48,795 bases of DNA from contig NZ_JANZYP010000075.1 of assembly GCF_025506355.1 (NCBI RefSeq), positions 1 to 48,795 on the forward strand, given 5' to 3'. A program made the translations under genes and the position numbers. Under the pieces are notes generated by a model. That model saw only the letters and a program-made list of their open reading frames with translations, did no database searches and was not told where the DNA came from. The stretch is from Sphaerisporangium corydalis (GTDB taxonomy: Bacteria > Actinomycetota > Actinomycetes > Streptosporangiales > Streptosporangiaceae). Shown in pieces: positions 38,780 through 47,355 of this stretch; position 1 is the first letter of the stretch, and each line of letters starts with the position of its first letter.

Positions 38780-39390
38780 GTTCCCGAGACCTGATCCTTT
38801 CCCGGATCCGCGCGGCCGTGGCGGGCGCGCCCGAGGTCGTGATCCCCCGCGCCTACCGGCCGGCGGGCCCCGAGGAGGGACGCGTCGAGCTGTTCGCCGA
38901 GCGGGTCGCCGACTACCGCGCGATCGTGCGTCTCGTCCCCGTGGAAGAGGTGGCCACGGCCGTCGCGGCGGCGCTGGCCGCCCGGGGCGCGCGCCGCGTG
39001 GTCGTCCCCGCCGGGCTGCCGGAGGAGTGGCTCGGCTCGGTGCCCGGCCTGGAACGGCTCGGCGACGATCCGCCGCTCGGCGTCACCGGCCTCGACGCCG
39101 CCGACGGCGTGGTCACCGGCTGCGCGGCCGGTGTGGCGGAGACGGGTACGATCGTGCTGGACGCGGGCCCCGGGCAGGGACGCAGGGCACTGACCCTCCT
39201 GCCCGACTACCACCTGTGCGTCGTCCTCGCCGACCAGATCGTGGCCACGGTGCCCGAGGCGCTGGCCCGCCTCGATCCGGTGCGCCCCCTGACGTGGATC
39301 AGCGGCCCTTCGGCGACCAGCGACATCGAGCTGAACCGCGTCGAGGGCGTGCACGGCCCCCGCACGCTCGAAGTGATCATCGGCGCCTGA
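38776..39390 (+). CDS. lutC: Lactate utilisation protein LutC (LldG)
   Basis: 204 residues with a single LUD domain: MSSRDLILSRIRAAVAGAPE at the start, VTGCAAGVAETGTIVLDAGP, LTLLPDYHLCVVLADQIVAT and the conserved ending ISGPSATSDIELNRVEGVHG. ATG 38776 overlaps the lutB stop. It completes the lutABC set and is the last gene of the operon; a GC-rich hairpin follows. Confidence 0.95.
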   Translation: MSSRDLILSRIRAAVAGAPEVVIPRAYRPAGPEEGRVELFAERVADYRAIVRLVPVEEVATAVAAALAARGARRVVVPAGLPEEWLGSVPGLERLGDDPPLGVTGLDAADGVVTGCAAGVAETGTIVLDAGPGQGRRALTLLPDYHLCVVLADQIVATVPEALARLDPVRPLTWISGPSATSDIELNRVEGVHGPRTLEVIIGA

Positions 39391-39403
39391 CGCCTTCCCA
39401 CAC

Positions 39404-39437
39404 GCCCCGGCAGGCCCACGAGGGACCGCGCCGGGGC
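39404..39437 (+). terminator. Terminator of lutABC
   Basis: GCCCCGGC (39404-39411) pairs with GCCGGGGC (39430-39437) across an 18-nt loop, 14 nt after the lutC stop. Confidence 0.55.
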
Positions 39438-39520
39438 GCGTCATGTCCGGAGCCGTCGCCACTTCCTGACCGCGTCATGCCCGGGACCACGGCAGGTCCC
39501 GGAACCGCGTCATGTCCGGA
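39436..39520. repeat. Three spaced direct repeats, CGCGTCATGTCCGGA type
   Basis: CGCGTCATGTCCGGA occurs near 39437 and 39506, and CGCGTCATGCCCGGG near 39471. The spacing is about 35 bp, close to three helical turns. They sit between the lutABC terminator and the next promoter. Confidence 0.65.
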
Positions 39521-39535
39521 ATCGCGGGAAAGCAC

Positions 39536-39564
39536 TTGAATGCGAGTTGAGTACTTGCTAGCTT
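39536..39564 (+). promoter_or_regulatory. Promoter of the membrane protein-regulator-ABC operon
   Basis: TTGAAT (39536-39541) and TAGCTT (39559-39564) are 17 nt apart, a good housekeeping-type promoter in an AT-richer patch. The predicted start is near 39571, about 22 nt before the first gene. Confidence 0.65.
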
Positions 39565-39592
39565 GTTGAGCACATGAAGGGCGGGAAAGCCT

Positions 39593-40033
39593 ATGGACAC
39601 CACCGACGACCTCAGCCCCGGCGACGCGCTCGCCGAGATCGGCCGCGTCCGCAGGCGGGTCGGCCGGTCCGCGAGCTGGACCGGCTGGCAGTACCTCGTC
39701 TGGGGTCTCGCCGCCCTGTGCTACTGGCCCGCGATGCTCCTCGGCCACAGGGCCGTCGCGGCCGCCGCCGCGATCGCCTGGGTGGTCATGACGGTGGCCT
39801 CGGTGGTGTACTCCTACCGGCAGGGCGTGTACGGCCGCGAGTACGTCCGCGACATGCACTGGGTGACCAACGCCTGGGTGGTCACGATGTTCGGCGCCGC
39901 CGGGTTCGGCCTGCTCATGCCGAAGGACCCGTCCGGCTGGTGGATCCCGGCCGCGCTGGCCGTCTCGGTCCTCGCGGCGCTGCCCGTCCTGTACGCGGCC
40001 TGGCGGCTGCGCCCGTGGGAACGGGCCCGGTGA
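39593..40033 (+). CDS. Four-helix membrane protein
   Basis: 146 residues. A short cytosolic start (MDTTDDLSPGDALAEIGRVR) leads to four hydrophobic segments: YLVWGLAALCYWPAMLLG, AVAAAAAIAWVVMTVASVVY, WVTNAWVVTMFGAAGFGLLM and IPAALAVSVLAALPVLYAAW. GGGCGGGAAA precedes ATG 39593. It is the first gene of the operon and its stop overlaps the regulator's GTG, so it may sense for, or anchor, the exporter. I do not recognise a named family. Confidence 0.8.
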   Translation: MDTTDDLSPGDALAEIGRVRRRVGRSASWTGWQYLVWGLAALCYWPAMLLGHRAVAAAAAIAWVVMTVASVVYSYRQGVYGREYVRDMHWVTNAWVVTMFGAAGFGLLMPKDPSGWWIPAALAVSVLAALPVLYAAWRLRPWERAR

Positions 40034-40347
40034 CGGGCAACGGCGCCCACCCGCGTCACGATCTCGACCAGCTCATCCACACGCCGGTCCGCCTGTCGAT
40101 CGTGGCCACGCTCGCGGCGGCCGACAAGGTGGAGTTCCGTTTCCTGCGCGACACGATCGAGGTCAGCGACTCCCTGCTCTCCAAGCACATGCTGACGCTC
40201 GAAGAGGCCGGATACGTCAAGGTCGAGAAGGCCTTCGTCAGCAAGAAGCCCGGCACGTGGTACTCGCTCACCCCCAAGGGCCGCGAGGCGTTCCACGAGT
40301 ACGTCTCGGTACTAGAGAAGATCATGAAGGGATCCCCCCATGCTTGA
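40030..40347 (+). CDS. Winged-helix transcriptional regulator (HTH_27-like)
   Basis: 105-residue DNA-binding protein: LIHTPVRLSIVATLAAADKV (first helix region), FRFLRDTIEVSDSLLSKHML (recognition region) and the wing KKPGTWYSLTPKGREAFHEY. It resembles the small ArsR/MarR-like regulators with an HTH_27 domain that often control a NatAB-type exporter. The GTG at 40030 overlaps the preceding stop, and its end overlaps the ATPase start by 8 bp. This places it inside the operon, where it is likely an autoregulator. Confidence 0.88.
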   Translation: MTGNGAHPRHDLDQLIHTPVRLSIVATLAAADKVEFRFLRDTIEVSDSLLSKHMLTLEEAGYVKVEKAFVSKKPGTWYSLTPKGREAFHEYVSVLEKIMKGSPHA

Positions 40348-41263
40348 GGTCGACGGGCTGAAAAAGCGGTACGGCGACAAGGTGGCCCTCGACGGCGTGA
40401 GCCTGACCGTGCGTCCCGGTGAGATGTACGGCTTCGTCGGCGCCAACGGCGCGGGCAAGACGACGACGATGCGCATCGTCATGGGCGTGCTCGCCTCCGA
40501 CGGCGGCGAGGTGCGCTGGAAGGGCGCGCCCGCCGGCTTCGAGACCCGCCGCCGCTTCGGCTACATGCCCGAGGAACGCGGCCTGTACGCCAAGATGCGC
40601 GTCGGCGAGCAGGTCGAGTACTTCGGCCGGCTCGGCGGCATGGACGCGCCGGCCGCGCGGCGGTCGGCGGACGCGCTGATCGAGCGGCTGGGGCTGACCG
40701 ACCGGCGCGGCGACGAGGTCGCCGGGCTGTCGCTCGGCAACCAGCAGCGGGTCCAGCTCGCCGTCGCCCTCATCCACGAGCCCGAGCTGCTGGTCCTGGA
40801 CGAGCCGTTCTCCGGCCTGGACCCGATCGCGGTCGACGCGCTGGCGGGCGTGCTGGCCGAGCGCACCGCCGCAGGGGTGGCCGTCGTCTTCTCCAGCCAC
40901 CAGCTCGACCTGGTGGAACGGTTGTGCGACGCGGTCGGCATCATCAAGGACGGCCGCATGATCGCCGGCGGCACCGTCGCGGAGTTGCGCGCACGGGAGT
41001 CGCGCAAGCGCCTGCGCATCGTGGTGACCGGCGCCGAGCCCGGCTGGGCCGACCGGCTGCCCGGCGAGATCGTCGCCAAGAACGACCGGCCGCCGCAGGG
41101 CGACCCCGCCGGTCCGGACGGCGACCAGCGCTACGACGAGGTGATCCTTCGGCCCTCCGACGACCAGGAGGCGCTGCTCCTGGCGGCACGGGCCGGCCGC
41201 GTCCAGCACTTCGGCTGGCAGGAGCCCTCCCTGGCCGAGATCTTCCGTGAGGTGGTCGCGTGA
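40340..41263 (+). CDS. NatA-type ABC exporter ATP-binding protein
   Basis: 307 residues. Walker A GANGAGKTTTMRIVMGVL is near residue 38, the Q-loop region MPEERGLYAKMRV, a degenerate signature LSLGNQQRVQLAVALIH (LSLGN in place of LSGGQ), Walker B LLVLDEPFSGLDPIAVDA and H-loop VVFSSHQLDLVER. A C-terminal domain of about 90 residues follows (RLRIVVTGAEPGWADRLPGE). The EERGL and LSLGN forms mark the NatA subgroup (sodium or drug export). Overlaps join it to the regulator and to the permease. Confidence 0.92.
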   Translation: MLEVDGLKKRYGDKVALDGVSLTVRPGEMYGFVGANGAGKTTTMRIVMGVLASDGGEVRWKGAPAGFETRRRFGYMPEERGLYAKMRVGEQVEYFGRLGGMDAPAARRSADALIERLGLTDRRGDEVAGLSLGNQQRVQLAVALIHEPELLVLDEPFSGLDPIAVDALAGVLAERTAAGVAVVFSSHQLDLVERLCDAVGIIKDGRMIAGGTVAELRARESRKRLRIVVTGAEPGWADRLPGEIVAKNDRPPQGDPAGPDGDQRYDEVILRPSDDQEALLLAARAGRVQHFGWQEPSLAEIFREVVA

Positions 41264-42432
41264 ACGCCATATCCCTGGTCGCCCGGCGGGAGATCACCGT
41301 TCGGAGCCGCACGAAGGGGTACCGCTACGGCCTCGTCGTCACGGCGATCCTGGTGGCCGTGCTCGCCGCGCTCCCCAAGCTGCTCGGCGGCGGCTCCGAC
41401 TACACCGTGGGACTGGTAGGACCGCAGGCCGACCGCCTCCAGGCGGCCCTGTCGGCCCAGGCCGCGCACGGCGACGACCTGACCATCAAGATCACACGGT
41501 TCGCCGACGAGGCGGCGGCCCGTAGGGCCGTGGCGAACGACGACGTGGAGGTCGCCGTCGTGGACAACGCGACGGTCGTTTCCAAGACCGTGGTGAGCCA
41601 GACCCTGTCGGCCATCCTCGACACCGCCCACCGCATGGTGGCCACCGAGGAGAACCTCACCTCGGCCGGCCTGGACCCGGCCAAGGTCGGCGCGGCGCAG
41701 CAGGTGCGGCCGATGACGGAGCTGACCCTCAACGGCAGCGGCGAGGACGCGACCATCCGGCGCGTGATCGCGATGACCATCGTCGTCATCCTGTTCATGC
41801 TGCTCATCCAGATCTGCACCTGGGTCGCGATGGGCGTGGTCGAGGAGAAGGGCAGCAGGATCGTCGAGATCCTGCTCACCTCGGTCCGGCCGTGGCAGCT
41901 CCTTGCGGGCAAGACGATCGGCCTCGGCGTGCTCGGCCTGTCCCAGCTCATCGTCATCGCCGTGGTGGGCCTGGCCGCCGCCCAGCTCACCGGCGCGGTC
42001 CCCCAGCTCCCCGACGGCACGTACGGGGTGGTGGCGACCACGATCGTCTGGTTCCTGCTCGGTTACGCCTTCTACGCGGCGATGTTCGCGGCCATCGCGT
42101 CGCTGGTTTCGCGGCAGGAGGACCTCAGCGGCGTGCTCACCCCGGCGACGATGCTGCTGATGGCGAGCTACCTGGTCGGCTTCGTCGCCGCCCAGTCGCC
42201 CGACGGCCCGCTGACGCACGCGTTGTCGATCATCCCGCCGTTCTCGGCGATGGTCATGCCGGTGCGGGCGGCGGTCGTCGCGGTCCCGCTCTGGGAGACG
42301 GCGCTGGCGATGGGCCTGATGCTCCTGGCGGCGGTGGCCATCCTGTTCGTCGGCGGCCGGATCTACCAGCGTGCCGTGCTGCGGACGGGCGCGCGGGTGC
42401 GCTGGCGGGAGGCGTTCGGCTCGGCCTCCTGA
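41260..42432 (+). CDS. NatB-type ABC exporter permease
   Basis: 390 residues with an N-terminal transmembrane segment (GLVVTAILVAVLAALPKLLG), a large extracytoplasmic domain of about 130 residues and five or six C-terminal segments, for example VIAMTIVVILFMLLIQICTW and LIVIAVVGLAAAQLTGAVPQ. The cytosolic loop MGVVEEKGSRIVEILLTSVR is the conserved NatB/ABC-2 coupling motif. GTG 41260 overlaps the ATPase stop (GTGA). The operon ends here, followed by a hairpin. Confidence 0.92.
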   Translation: MNAISLVARREITVRSRTKGYRYGLVVTAILVAVLAALPKLLGGGSDYTVGLVGPQADRLQAALSAQAAHGDDLTIKITRFADEAAARRAVANDDVEVAVVDNATVVSKTVVSQTLSAILDTAHRMVATEENLTSAGLDPAKVGAAQQVRPMTELTLNGSGEDATIRRVIAMTIVVILFMLLIQICTWVAMGVVEEKGSRIVEILLTSVRPWQLLAGKTIGLGVLGLSQLIVIAVVGLAAAQLTGAVPQLPDGTYGVVATTIVWFLLGYAFYAAMFAAIASLVSRQEDLSGVLTPATMLLMASYLVGFVAAQSPDGPLTHALSIIPPFSAMVMPVRAAVVAVPLWETALAMGLMLLAAVAILFVGGRIYQRAVLRTGARVRWREAFGSAS

Positions 42433-42440
42433 CCGATCGG

Positions 42441-42473
42441 CCTCCTCGCCCGGGCGCCTTTCCGGGCGGGAGG
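42441..42473 (+). terminator. Terminator of the NatAB-type operon
   Basis: CCTCC-T-CGCCCGG (42441-42453) pairs with CCGGGCG-GGAGG (42462-42473) around a short loop, 8 nt after the permease stop. GC-rich stem with one bulge. Confidence 0.65.
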
Positions 42474-42582
42474 GCCGTGGCGTACGAAGATCGGGGTCCT
42501 CGGCGGCCGGTGCCGTCGAGGGCCTAACAAAGTTGCGAATGACCCCCAATGTGCGGTGAGCTGATATGTCCGCACAAGGGGG

Positions 42583-43698
42583 ATGAAATTGACCGGCTTT
42601 GATCAGCACCTGACGATCACGACGAGGCGGCTGGTGCTGCGGCCCTTCGGCCCCCGCGACACCGACCGTGTGCGGGCGATCGTCGAGTCCGGCGCCCAGT
42701 TCCTGCCGCCGGGCGTCCCCGGCCACATCTCGGGCATCTCCCAGTGGCTGTCCTACGGTGTGCACGAACTGTGGCGCTCCGGCCAGGGCATCCACCTCGC
42801 CATGGTCGCCGAAGGGGCGATCGTCGGCGCCGTCAGCCTGTTCCGCACGGTCTGGGGCGTCGCCACCGCCGAGATCGGCTACGGCGTCCATCCCGCGCAC
42901 CGCGGCCGGGGCTTCGCGCCCGAGGCCGTCGGCGCGCTGACCGAATGGATGCTCACCAAGGGCGGCCTGCGGCGCATCGAGCTGCGCGCGAACCTGGACA
43001 ACACCGCCTCCCTCCGGGTCGCCGAGAAGGCCGGGTTCACCCGCGAGGGCCTGCTGCGCGGCGCGGGCTTCGAGGACGACGGCCCGCACGACCTGGTCGT
43101 CTTCGGCCTGCTCTCCCGCGACATCGCCATCGGGCCGCCCACGATGAACGCCCGGGGCTTCGGCACCGGCGTGCGCCTGGAGAGCGAGCGGCTCATCCTG
43201 CGCCCGTTCACCGGTACCGACGCCAGGGACCTGTTCGCCGCCGTCGACCGCGACCCCGACATCTACCGCTGGATGCCCTGGGCCGAGGGGTACGACCTCC
43301 AGCGGGCCTACGACTGGTGCACCAGGTACGCCCACGCCGACCCCGTGAACGGCGTGCAGTTCGCCATCGAGCCCCGGGCCGGCGGGCGCCTCGCCGGATC
43401 GGCGGGGGTGCAGCGCGCCGACTGGGAACGCGGCGACGTCGAGGTCGGCTACTGGATCTCCCCGTGGGCCCGCCGCCGGGGGTACGCGACCGAGGCGACG
43501 CGCGCGCTCTGCACGTTCTTGATGATGCGCGGCTTCCACCGCGTCACCCTGCTCGCCGCCGTCGGCAACGTCGCCAGCCAGGCGGTCGCCCGCAAGGCCG
43601 GGTTCGTGGAGGAGGGGGTGCTGCGGCGGGCGCTCCCGGTGTCCGGCGGCATCTCCGACGCCGTGCTGTTCAGCATCCTCAAAGGCGAGATCGACTGA
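42583..43698 (+). CDS. Tandem GNAT acetyltransferase (RimJ/RimL-like, two domains)
   Basis: 371 residues with two complete GNAT domains. The first (about 8-180) has LTITTRRLVLRPFGPRDTDR, the acetyl-CoA site EIGYGVHPAHRGRGFAPEAV and LRANLDNTASLRVAEKAGFT. The second (about 198-371) repeats the pattern: VRLESERLILRPFTGTDARD, EVGYWISPWARRRGYATEAT and LAAVGNVASQAVARKAGFVE. This layout acetylates amines of antibiotics or protein N-termini. Both acetyl-CoA loops look intact. GGGGG directly precedes ATG 42583. No operon partner; about 150 bp to the previous gene. The substrate is unknown. Confidence 0.92.
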   Translation: MKLTGFDQHLTITTRRLVLRPFGPRDTDRVRAIVESGAQFLPPGVPGHISGISQWLSYGVHELWRSGQGIHLAMVAEGAIVGAVSLFRTVWGVATAEIGYGVHPAHRGRGFAPEAVGALTEWMLTKGGLRRIELRANLDNTASLRVAEKAGFTREGLLRGAGFEDDGPHDLVVFGLLSRDIAIGPPTMNARGFGTGVRLESERLILRPFTGTDARDLFAAVDRDPDIYRWMPWAEGYDLQRAYDWCTRYAHADPVNGVQFAIEPRAGGRLAGSAGVQRADWERGDVEVGYWISPWARRRGYATEATRALCTFLMMRGFHRVTLLAAVGNVASQAVARKAGFVEEGVLRRALPVSGGISDAVLFSILKGEID

Positions 43699-43949
43699 CG
43701 CGCCCTGGGCACGGCAGGGGGCCGAGCGTCCTGTGGGGCGGGATCGGCCGGGCGTTTCTCAGGGCATGAGATCGGCTGAGACGTTTTCCCGCCGGAAGGC
43801 GCCCGGCCGACGTACGGTCGACCAGATCACGATGAACGGTCGGTCTTGTCTTGACCAAATGCTGCGCAAAGCGATGTCCATGGAATGACAGATTCGGATA
43901 TCCTCGCGACCCGACCACATAACCGCAGGTCAAAGTATCGGAGATCCAC

Positions 43950-45002
43950 ATGAAGCCGCCGCTCCTGCTCATAGGGCACGGCGCCCACGACGACACCGGT
44001 GCGGCGGAGTTCGGCCGTTTCGTCCACCGGCTGCGGTGCCGACTCGATCGGCTGGCGGCGGATGTGTCGGGTGGGTTCGTCGCCAAAGGGCGACCATCGC
44101 TGAGCGACTCGGTCGCCTCGCTGGTCTCCCGGGGCCACCACCGCCTCGTGGCCGTCCCCCTCGCGCTCGAGGACAGCGACGACGTGCCCGCCGCCATCGC
44201 GCGGGCCCAGGTGGCCCATCCGACCCTCACCTGCGAGTACGGCCGTTCCCTCGGCGCCTCGCCCCAGGTGCTCGCGCTGATGGCCGAGCGGCTCGCCGAC
44301 GCGCTCGCCGAGATGCCCCGCCTCGCGGCGGTCTCGGTGACCGACGAGCACGGCGTCGCGCCGTGGGAGCCGGTGACGCCCGCCGAGACCGCGGTGGTGC
44401 TGGTCGGCCACGGATCCGCCGAGACCGGCGCCAACGCCGAGGTGCACCGCGTCTCCCGGCTGTTCTGGGAGACCCACGCGTTCGACCTGCTGACGGTCGA
44501 GACCGCCTACGTCGCCGACGCGCCGCCGAGCGTGGCCCAGGGCATCGAGCGCTGCCGCCGCCTGGGCGCCAAGCGGGTCGTCGTGCTTCCCTACCTGCTG
44601 TTCGCCGGCGGCGTCCTCGAACGCATCTGGGCCGAGGCCCTGGCCTACGCCGCCGGGCACGTCGACCTGGACGTCCGCTGCGCGGAGGTGATCGGCGACT
44701 GCGAGGGCCTCGCCGACCTGATCATCGAGCGCTACGAGGAGGTCCTCGGGGCCGCCGACGTGCGCGCCGCCCTTCCCGGCGGTCTCGACGGGCCTCCCGT
44801 CGCGGAGCCGTGGCCGTCGGACCCCGCTGTCCTCCCCTCTGGAAAGGCCGTGACCTTGGACCTGGTCGACCCTCTGGACGTCGTCTCCCTGGACGACGTC
44901 GAGTCCCTTGAGACGGGCGCGCCTGACGTGCTTCGCGTGGGGAAGCCGTCCGTGCGCCGGTTGTCCCGCGAAGAGGCCGCGATGGCCGACGGGCTCGTCT
45001 GA
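43950..45002 (+). CDS. cbiX: Sirohydrochlorin cobaltochelatase/ferrochelatase-like, CbiX type
   Basis: 350 residues with two CbiX/SirB domains. The first has LLLIGHGAHDDTGAAEFGRF (metal/catalytic His10) and the second VVLVGHGSAETGANAEVHRV at about 150. The second domain continues LTVETAYVADAPPSVAQGIE, LGAKRVVVLPYLLFAGGVLE, a typical chelatase segment. The last 80 residues (after AALPGGLDGPP) have no family resemblance and look like a flexible tail. The protein puts cobalt or iron into sirohydrochlorin in the cobalamin or siroheme pathway. It precedes cobT by 3 bp, so they form an operon. No cobalamin riboswitch is evident upstream. Confidence 0.9.
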   Translation: MKPPLLLIGHGAHDDTGAAEFGRFVHRLRCRLDRLAADVSGGFVAKGRPSLSDSVASLVSRGHHRLVAVPLALEDSDDVPAAIARAQVAHPTLTCEYGRSLGASPQVLALMAERLADALAEMPRLAAVSVTDEHGVAPWEPVTPAETAVVLVGHGSAETGANAEVHRVSRLFWETHAFDLLTVETAYVADAPPSVAQGIERCRRLGAKRVVVLPYLLFAGGVLERIWAEALAYAAGHVDLDVRCAEVIGDCEGLADLIIERYEEVLGAADVRAALPGGLDGPPVAEPWPSDPAVLPSGKAVTLDLVDPLDVVSLDDVESLETGAPDVLRVGKPSVRRLSREEAAMADGLV

Positions 45003-45005
45003 CCC

Positions 45006-46112
45006 ATGGAGATCCTCGACCAGACCCTCGCGGCGATCCGCCCGGCCGACCTTCAGGCGATGGCGGACGCGCGGGCGCATCAGGACCGACTGACCAAGCC
45101 GCGCGGAGCGCTCGGCGTGCTGGAGGAGGTCGCGGTGCGGCTCGCCGGCGTCGCGGGCGCCTGCCCGCCGCCCGCCCCGGCCCCCGCCGCCCTGGCGATC
45201 TTCGCCGCCGACCACGGCGTGCACGCCCAGGGGGTCACTCCATGGCCGCGTGAGGTCACCACCCAGATGGTGCTGAACTTCCTCGCGGGCGGCGCCGTGG
45301 CCAACGCCTTCGCCGCGCAGGCCGGCGTCTCGGTGACCGTGGTCGACGTCGGCGTCGCCGCCGACCTGCCCGAGGCCCCCGGGCTGGTCTCCCGCAAGAT
45401 CGCCTACGGCACGGCCGACCTGTCGGCAGGACCCGCAATGACCGCCGAACAGGCCGTGGCCGCCCTCGAAGCGGGCATCACGGTGGCCCGCGACCTGGTG
45501 GCGCAGGGCAACGCCTGCCTGGTCACCGGTGACATGGGCATCGCCAACACCACCGCCTCCGCCGCCCTGATCTGCGCCTTCACCGGCAGGGACGCCGCCG
45601 ACACCACCGGTAGGGGGACCGGCGCCGACGACGCGACCCTCCGCCACAAGATCGAGATCGTACGCCGGGGGCTCGAAGTCAACGACATTCCGGGTGACGG
45701 CGACCCTGGGTCGCGGTCCGAGGTCGTCCGGCGGCTGGCTGCGGTCGGCGGGCTGGAGCACGCCGCCCTCGCGGGGTTCGTCCTCGGTGCCGCCGCCGCG
45801 CGGGTGCCGGTCATCCTGGACGGGGTCATCGCCGGCGCGGCGGCCCTGGTCGCCGCCGCGCTCGCGCCCGACGCCGTCGGCTACTGCCTGGCCGGGCACC
45901 GCTCGGCCGAGCCCGGCCACGCGATCACGCTCGACCATCTCGGCCTCCGCGCCCTGGTCGACCTCGAACTGCGGCTCGGCGAGGGCACGGGGGCGCTGCT
46001 GGCGTACCCGCTGGTGAGCGCGGCCGTGCGCGTCATGCACGAGGTGGCCACCTTCGACTCGGCCGGCGTGACGGACAAGGACGCCCAGGCCACCCTCGAC
46101 CCGAGCACCTGA
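45006..46112 (+). CDS. cobT: Nicotinate-nucleotide-dimethylbenzimidazole phosphoribosyltransferase CobT
   Basis: 368 residues. It makes alpha-ribazole phosphate for the lower axial ligand of cobalamin. Motifs are LTKPRGALGVLEEVAVRLAG at about residue 30, FAADHGVHAQGVTPWPREVT, GDMGIANTTASAALICAF and LRLGEGTGALLAYPLVSAAV with the catalytic Glu. ATG 45006 follows the cbiX stop by 3 bp, with no strong ribosome site of its own. It is the second gene of the right-hand cobalamin cluster; a hairpin after it suggests a separate unit from speB. Confidence 0.95.
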   Translation: MEILDQTLAAIRPADLQAMADARAHQDRLTKPRGALGVLEEVAVRLAGVAGACPPPAPAPAALAIFAADHGVHAQGVTPWPREVTTQMVLNFLAGGAVANAFAAQAGVSVTVVDVGVAADLPEAPGLVSRKIAYGTADLSAGPAMTAEQAVAALEAGITVARDLVAQGNACLVTGDMGIANTTASAALICAFTGRDAADTTGRGTGADDATLRHKIEIVRRGLEVNDIPGDGDPGSRSEVVRRLAAVGGLEHAALAGFVLGAAAARVPVILDGVIAGAAALVAAALAPDAVGYCLAGHRSAEPGHAITLDHLGLRALVDLELRLGEGTGALLAYPLVSAAVRVMHEVATFDSAGVTDKDAQATLDPST

Positions 46113-46129
46113 CCATGCCGGCGACGGCA

Positions 46130-46154
46130 CAGGCCCTGTCGATCCCGGGGCCTG
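46130..46154 (+). terminator. Candidate terminator after cobT
   Basis: CAGGCCC (46130-46136) pairs with GGGCCTG (46148-46154) over an 11-nt loop, 17 nt after the cobT stop. Confidence 0.45.
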
Positions 46155-46259
46155 GCCGCGTCGAGCGGGGCGTCCGGGTGCCTCGGGCCTCTCTGGCGGG
46201 TCGCGCGCGTCACTACAGTTGAATGGTGACATTTCACGACACGTCATGATTGGACCCTG

Positions 46260-47300
46260 ATGCGCTACGGCCCCATGTTCGGACCCGACATCACCTTCCT
46301 CGGCGTCGAGCGGTGCGACCTGGGCGACGCCGAGAGCTTCGCCGGCGCGGACGTCGTGATCGTCGGGGCCCCCTTCGACGGCGGCACGAGCAACCGGCCC
46401 GGCGCGCGTTTCGGCCCCATGGCCCTGCGCCAGGCCTGCTACCTGGCCCACGACGGATCCCGGCCCAGCCTGGCCCTGCGGGTCGACCCGCTGCGCGACC
46501 TCAAGGTCCTGGACGCCGGCGACGTCGAGTGCTACTCGGGCGACATCGAGACCTCCATCAGGGACATCGAGGAGGCCGTCCACACGATCTCCGCGTCCGG
46601 CGCGATGCCGCTCGTCCTCGGCGGCGACCACACCATCGCCCTGCCCGACGCGCGCGGCGTCGCCCGCCACCACGGCTTCGGCCGGATCTCCATGATCCAC
46701 TTCGACGCCCACGCCGACACCGGCGAGATCGAGTTCGGGCACCTCTACGGGCACGGCCAGCCGATGCGCCGGCTCATCGAGTCCGAGGCGATCCGCGGGG
46801 ACCGCTTCCTGCAGATCGGCCTGCGCGGCTACTGGCCCGGCCCCGAGACCCTGGACTGGATGGCCGGGCAGGACATGCGCTCCTACGAGATGACCGAGAT
46901 CGTGGAGCGCGGCCTCACCGAATGCCTGACCGAGGCGTTCGCCATCGCCACCGACGAGTGCGACGGCGTGTTCCTCTCGGTGGACATCGACGTTTGCGAC
47001 CCCGCCCACGCCCCCGGCACCGGAACCCCCGAGCCCGGCGGCCTTTCGGCGCGGCAGCTCCTCGACGCCGTGCGGCGCATCTGCTACGAACTGCCGGTCG
47101 TCGGCATGGAGGTGGTCGAGGTGGCCCCGCCCTACGACCACGCGGAGATCACCGCCTATCTCGGCAACCGCGTCATCCTGGAGGCGCTGTCCGCCATCGC
47201 GCGCAGGCGCGAGGTGGCGGCAGGCGGGGAACCGTGGGATCCGCGCAAGCCCCTCCTCGCGGGAAGGCACCCTGTGCCGCCCACGACCGAGGGCCTGTAG
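46260..47300 (+). CDS. speB: Agmatinase/ureohydrolase, SpeB-like
   Basis: 346 residues of the arginase-agmatinase family. The manganese-site motifs are PLVLGGDHTIALPDARG (His), SMIHFDAHADTGE (Asp-His-Asp) and FLSVDIDVCDPAHAPGTGTP (Asp-x-Asp), and GTSNRPGARFGPMALRQACY is the family's loop. It probably hydrolyses agmatine, or a related guanidino compound, to an amine and urea in the cytosol. The ATG at 46260 is the first in frame of the family N-terminus (MRYGPMFGPDITFLGVERCD). Its location between cobT and the uroporphyrinogen methyltransferase gene is unexpected by pathway, and it is probably a separate unit. Guanidinobutyrase activity cannot be excluded. Confidence 0.9.
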   Translation: MRYGPMFGPDITFLGVERCDLGDAESFAGADVVIVGAPFDGGTSNRPGARFGPMALRQACYLAHDGSRPSLALRVDPLRDLKVLDAGDVECYSGDIETSIRDIEEAVHTISASGAMPLVLGGDHTIALPDARGVARHHGFGRISMIHFDAHADTGEIEFGHLYGHGQPMRRLIESEAIRGDRFLQIGLRGYWPGPETLDWMAGQDMRSYEMTEIVERGLTECLTEAFAIATDECDGVFLSVDIDVCDPAHAPGTGTPEPGGLSARQLLDAVRRICYELPVVGMEVVEVAPPYDHAEITAYLGNRVILEALSAIARRREVAAGGEPWDPRKPLLAGRHPVPPTTEGL

Positions 47301-47355
47301 GTTTACTTCACGCGCAACGGGTTTTGCCTCTTCCCGGGAAAGGGAACACCGTCCC

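Noticed and set aside
43699..43949. A cobalamin riboswitch ahead of cbiX.
   Set aside because: The region lacks the B12-box and the conserved GCCACTG-type core that I would expect; it holds only AT-richer promoter-like sequence.
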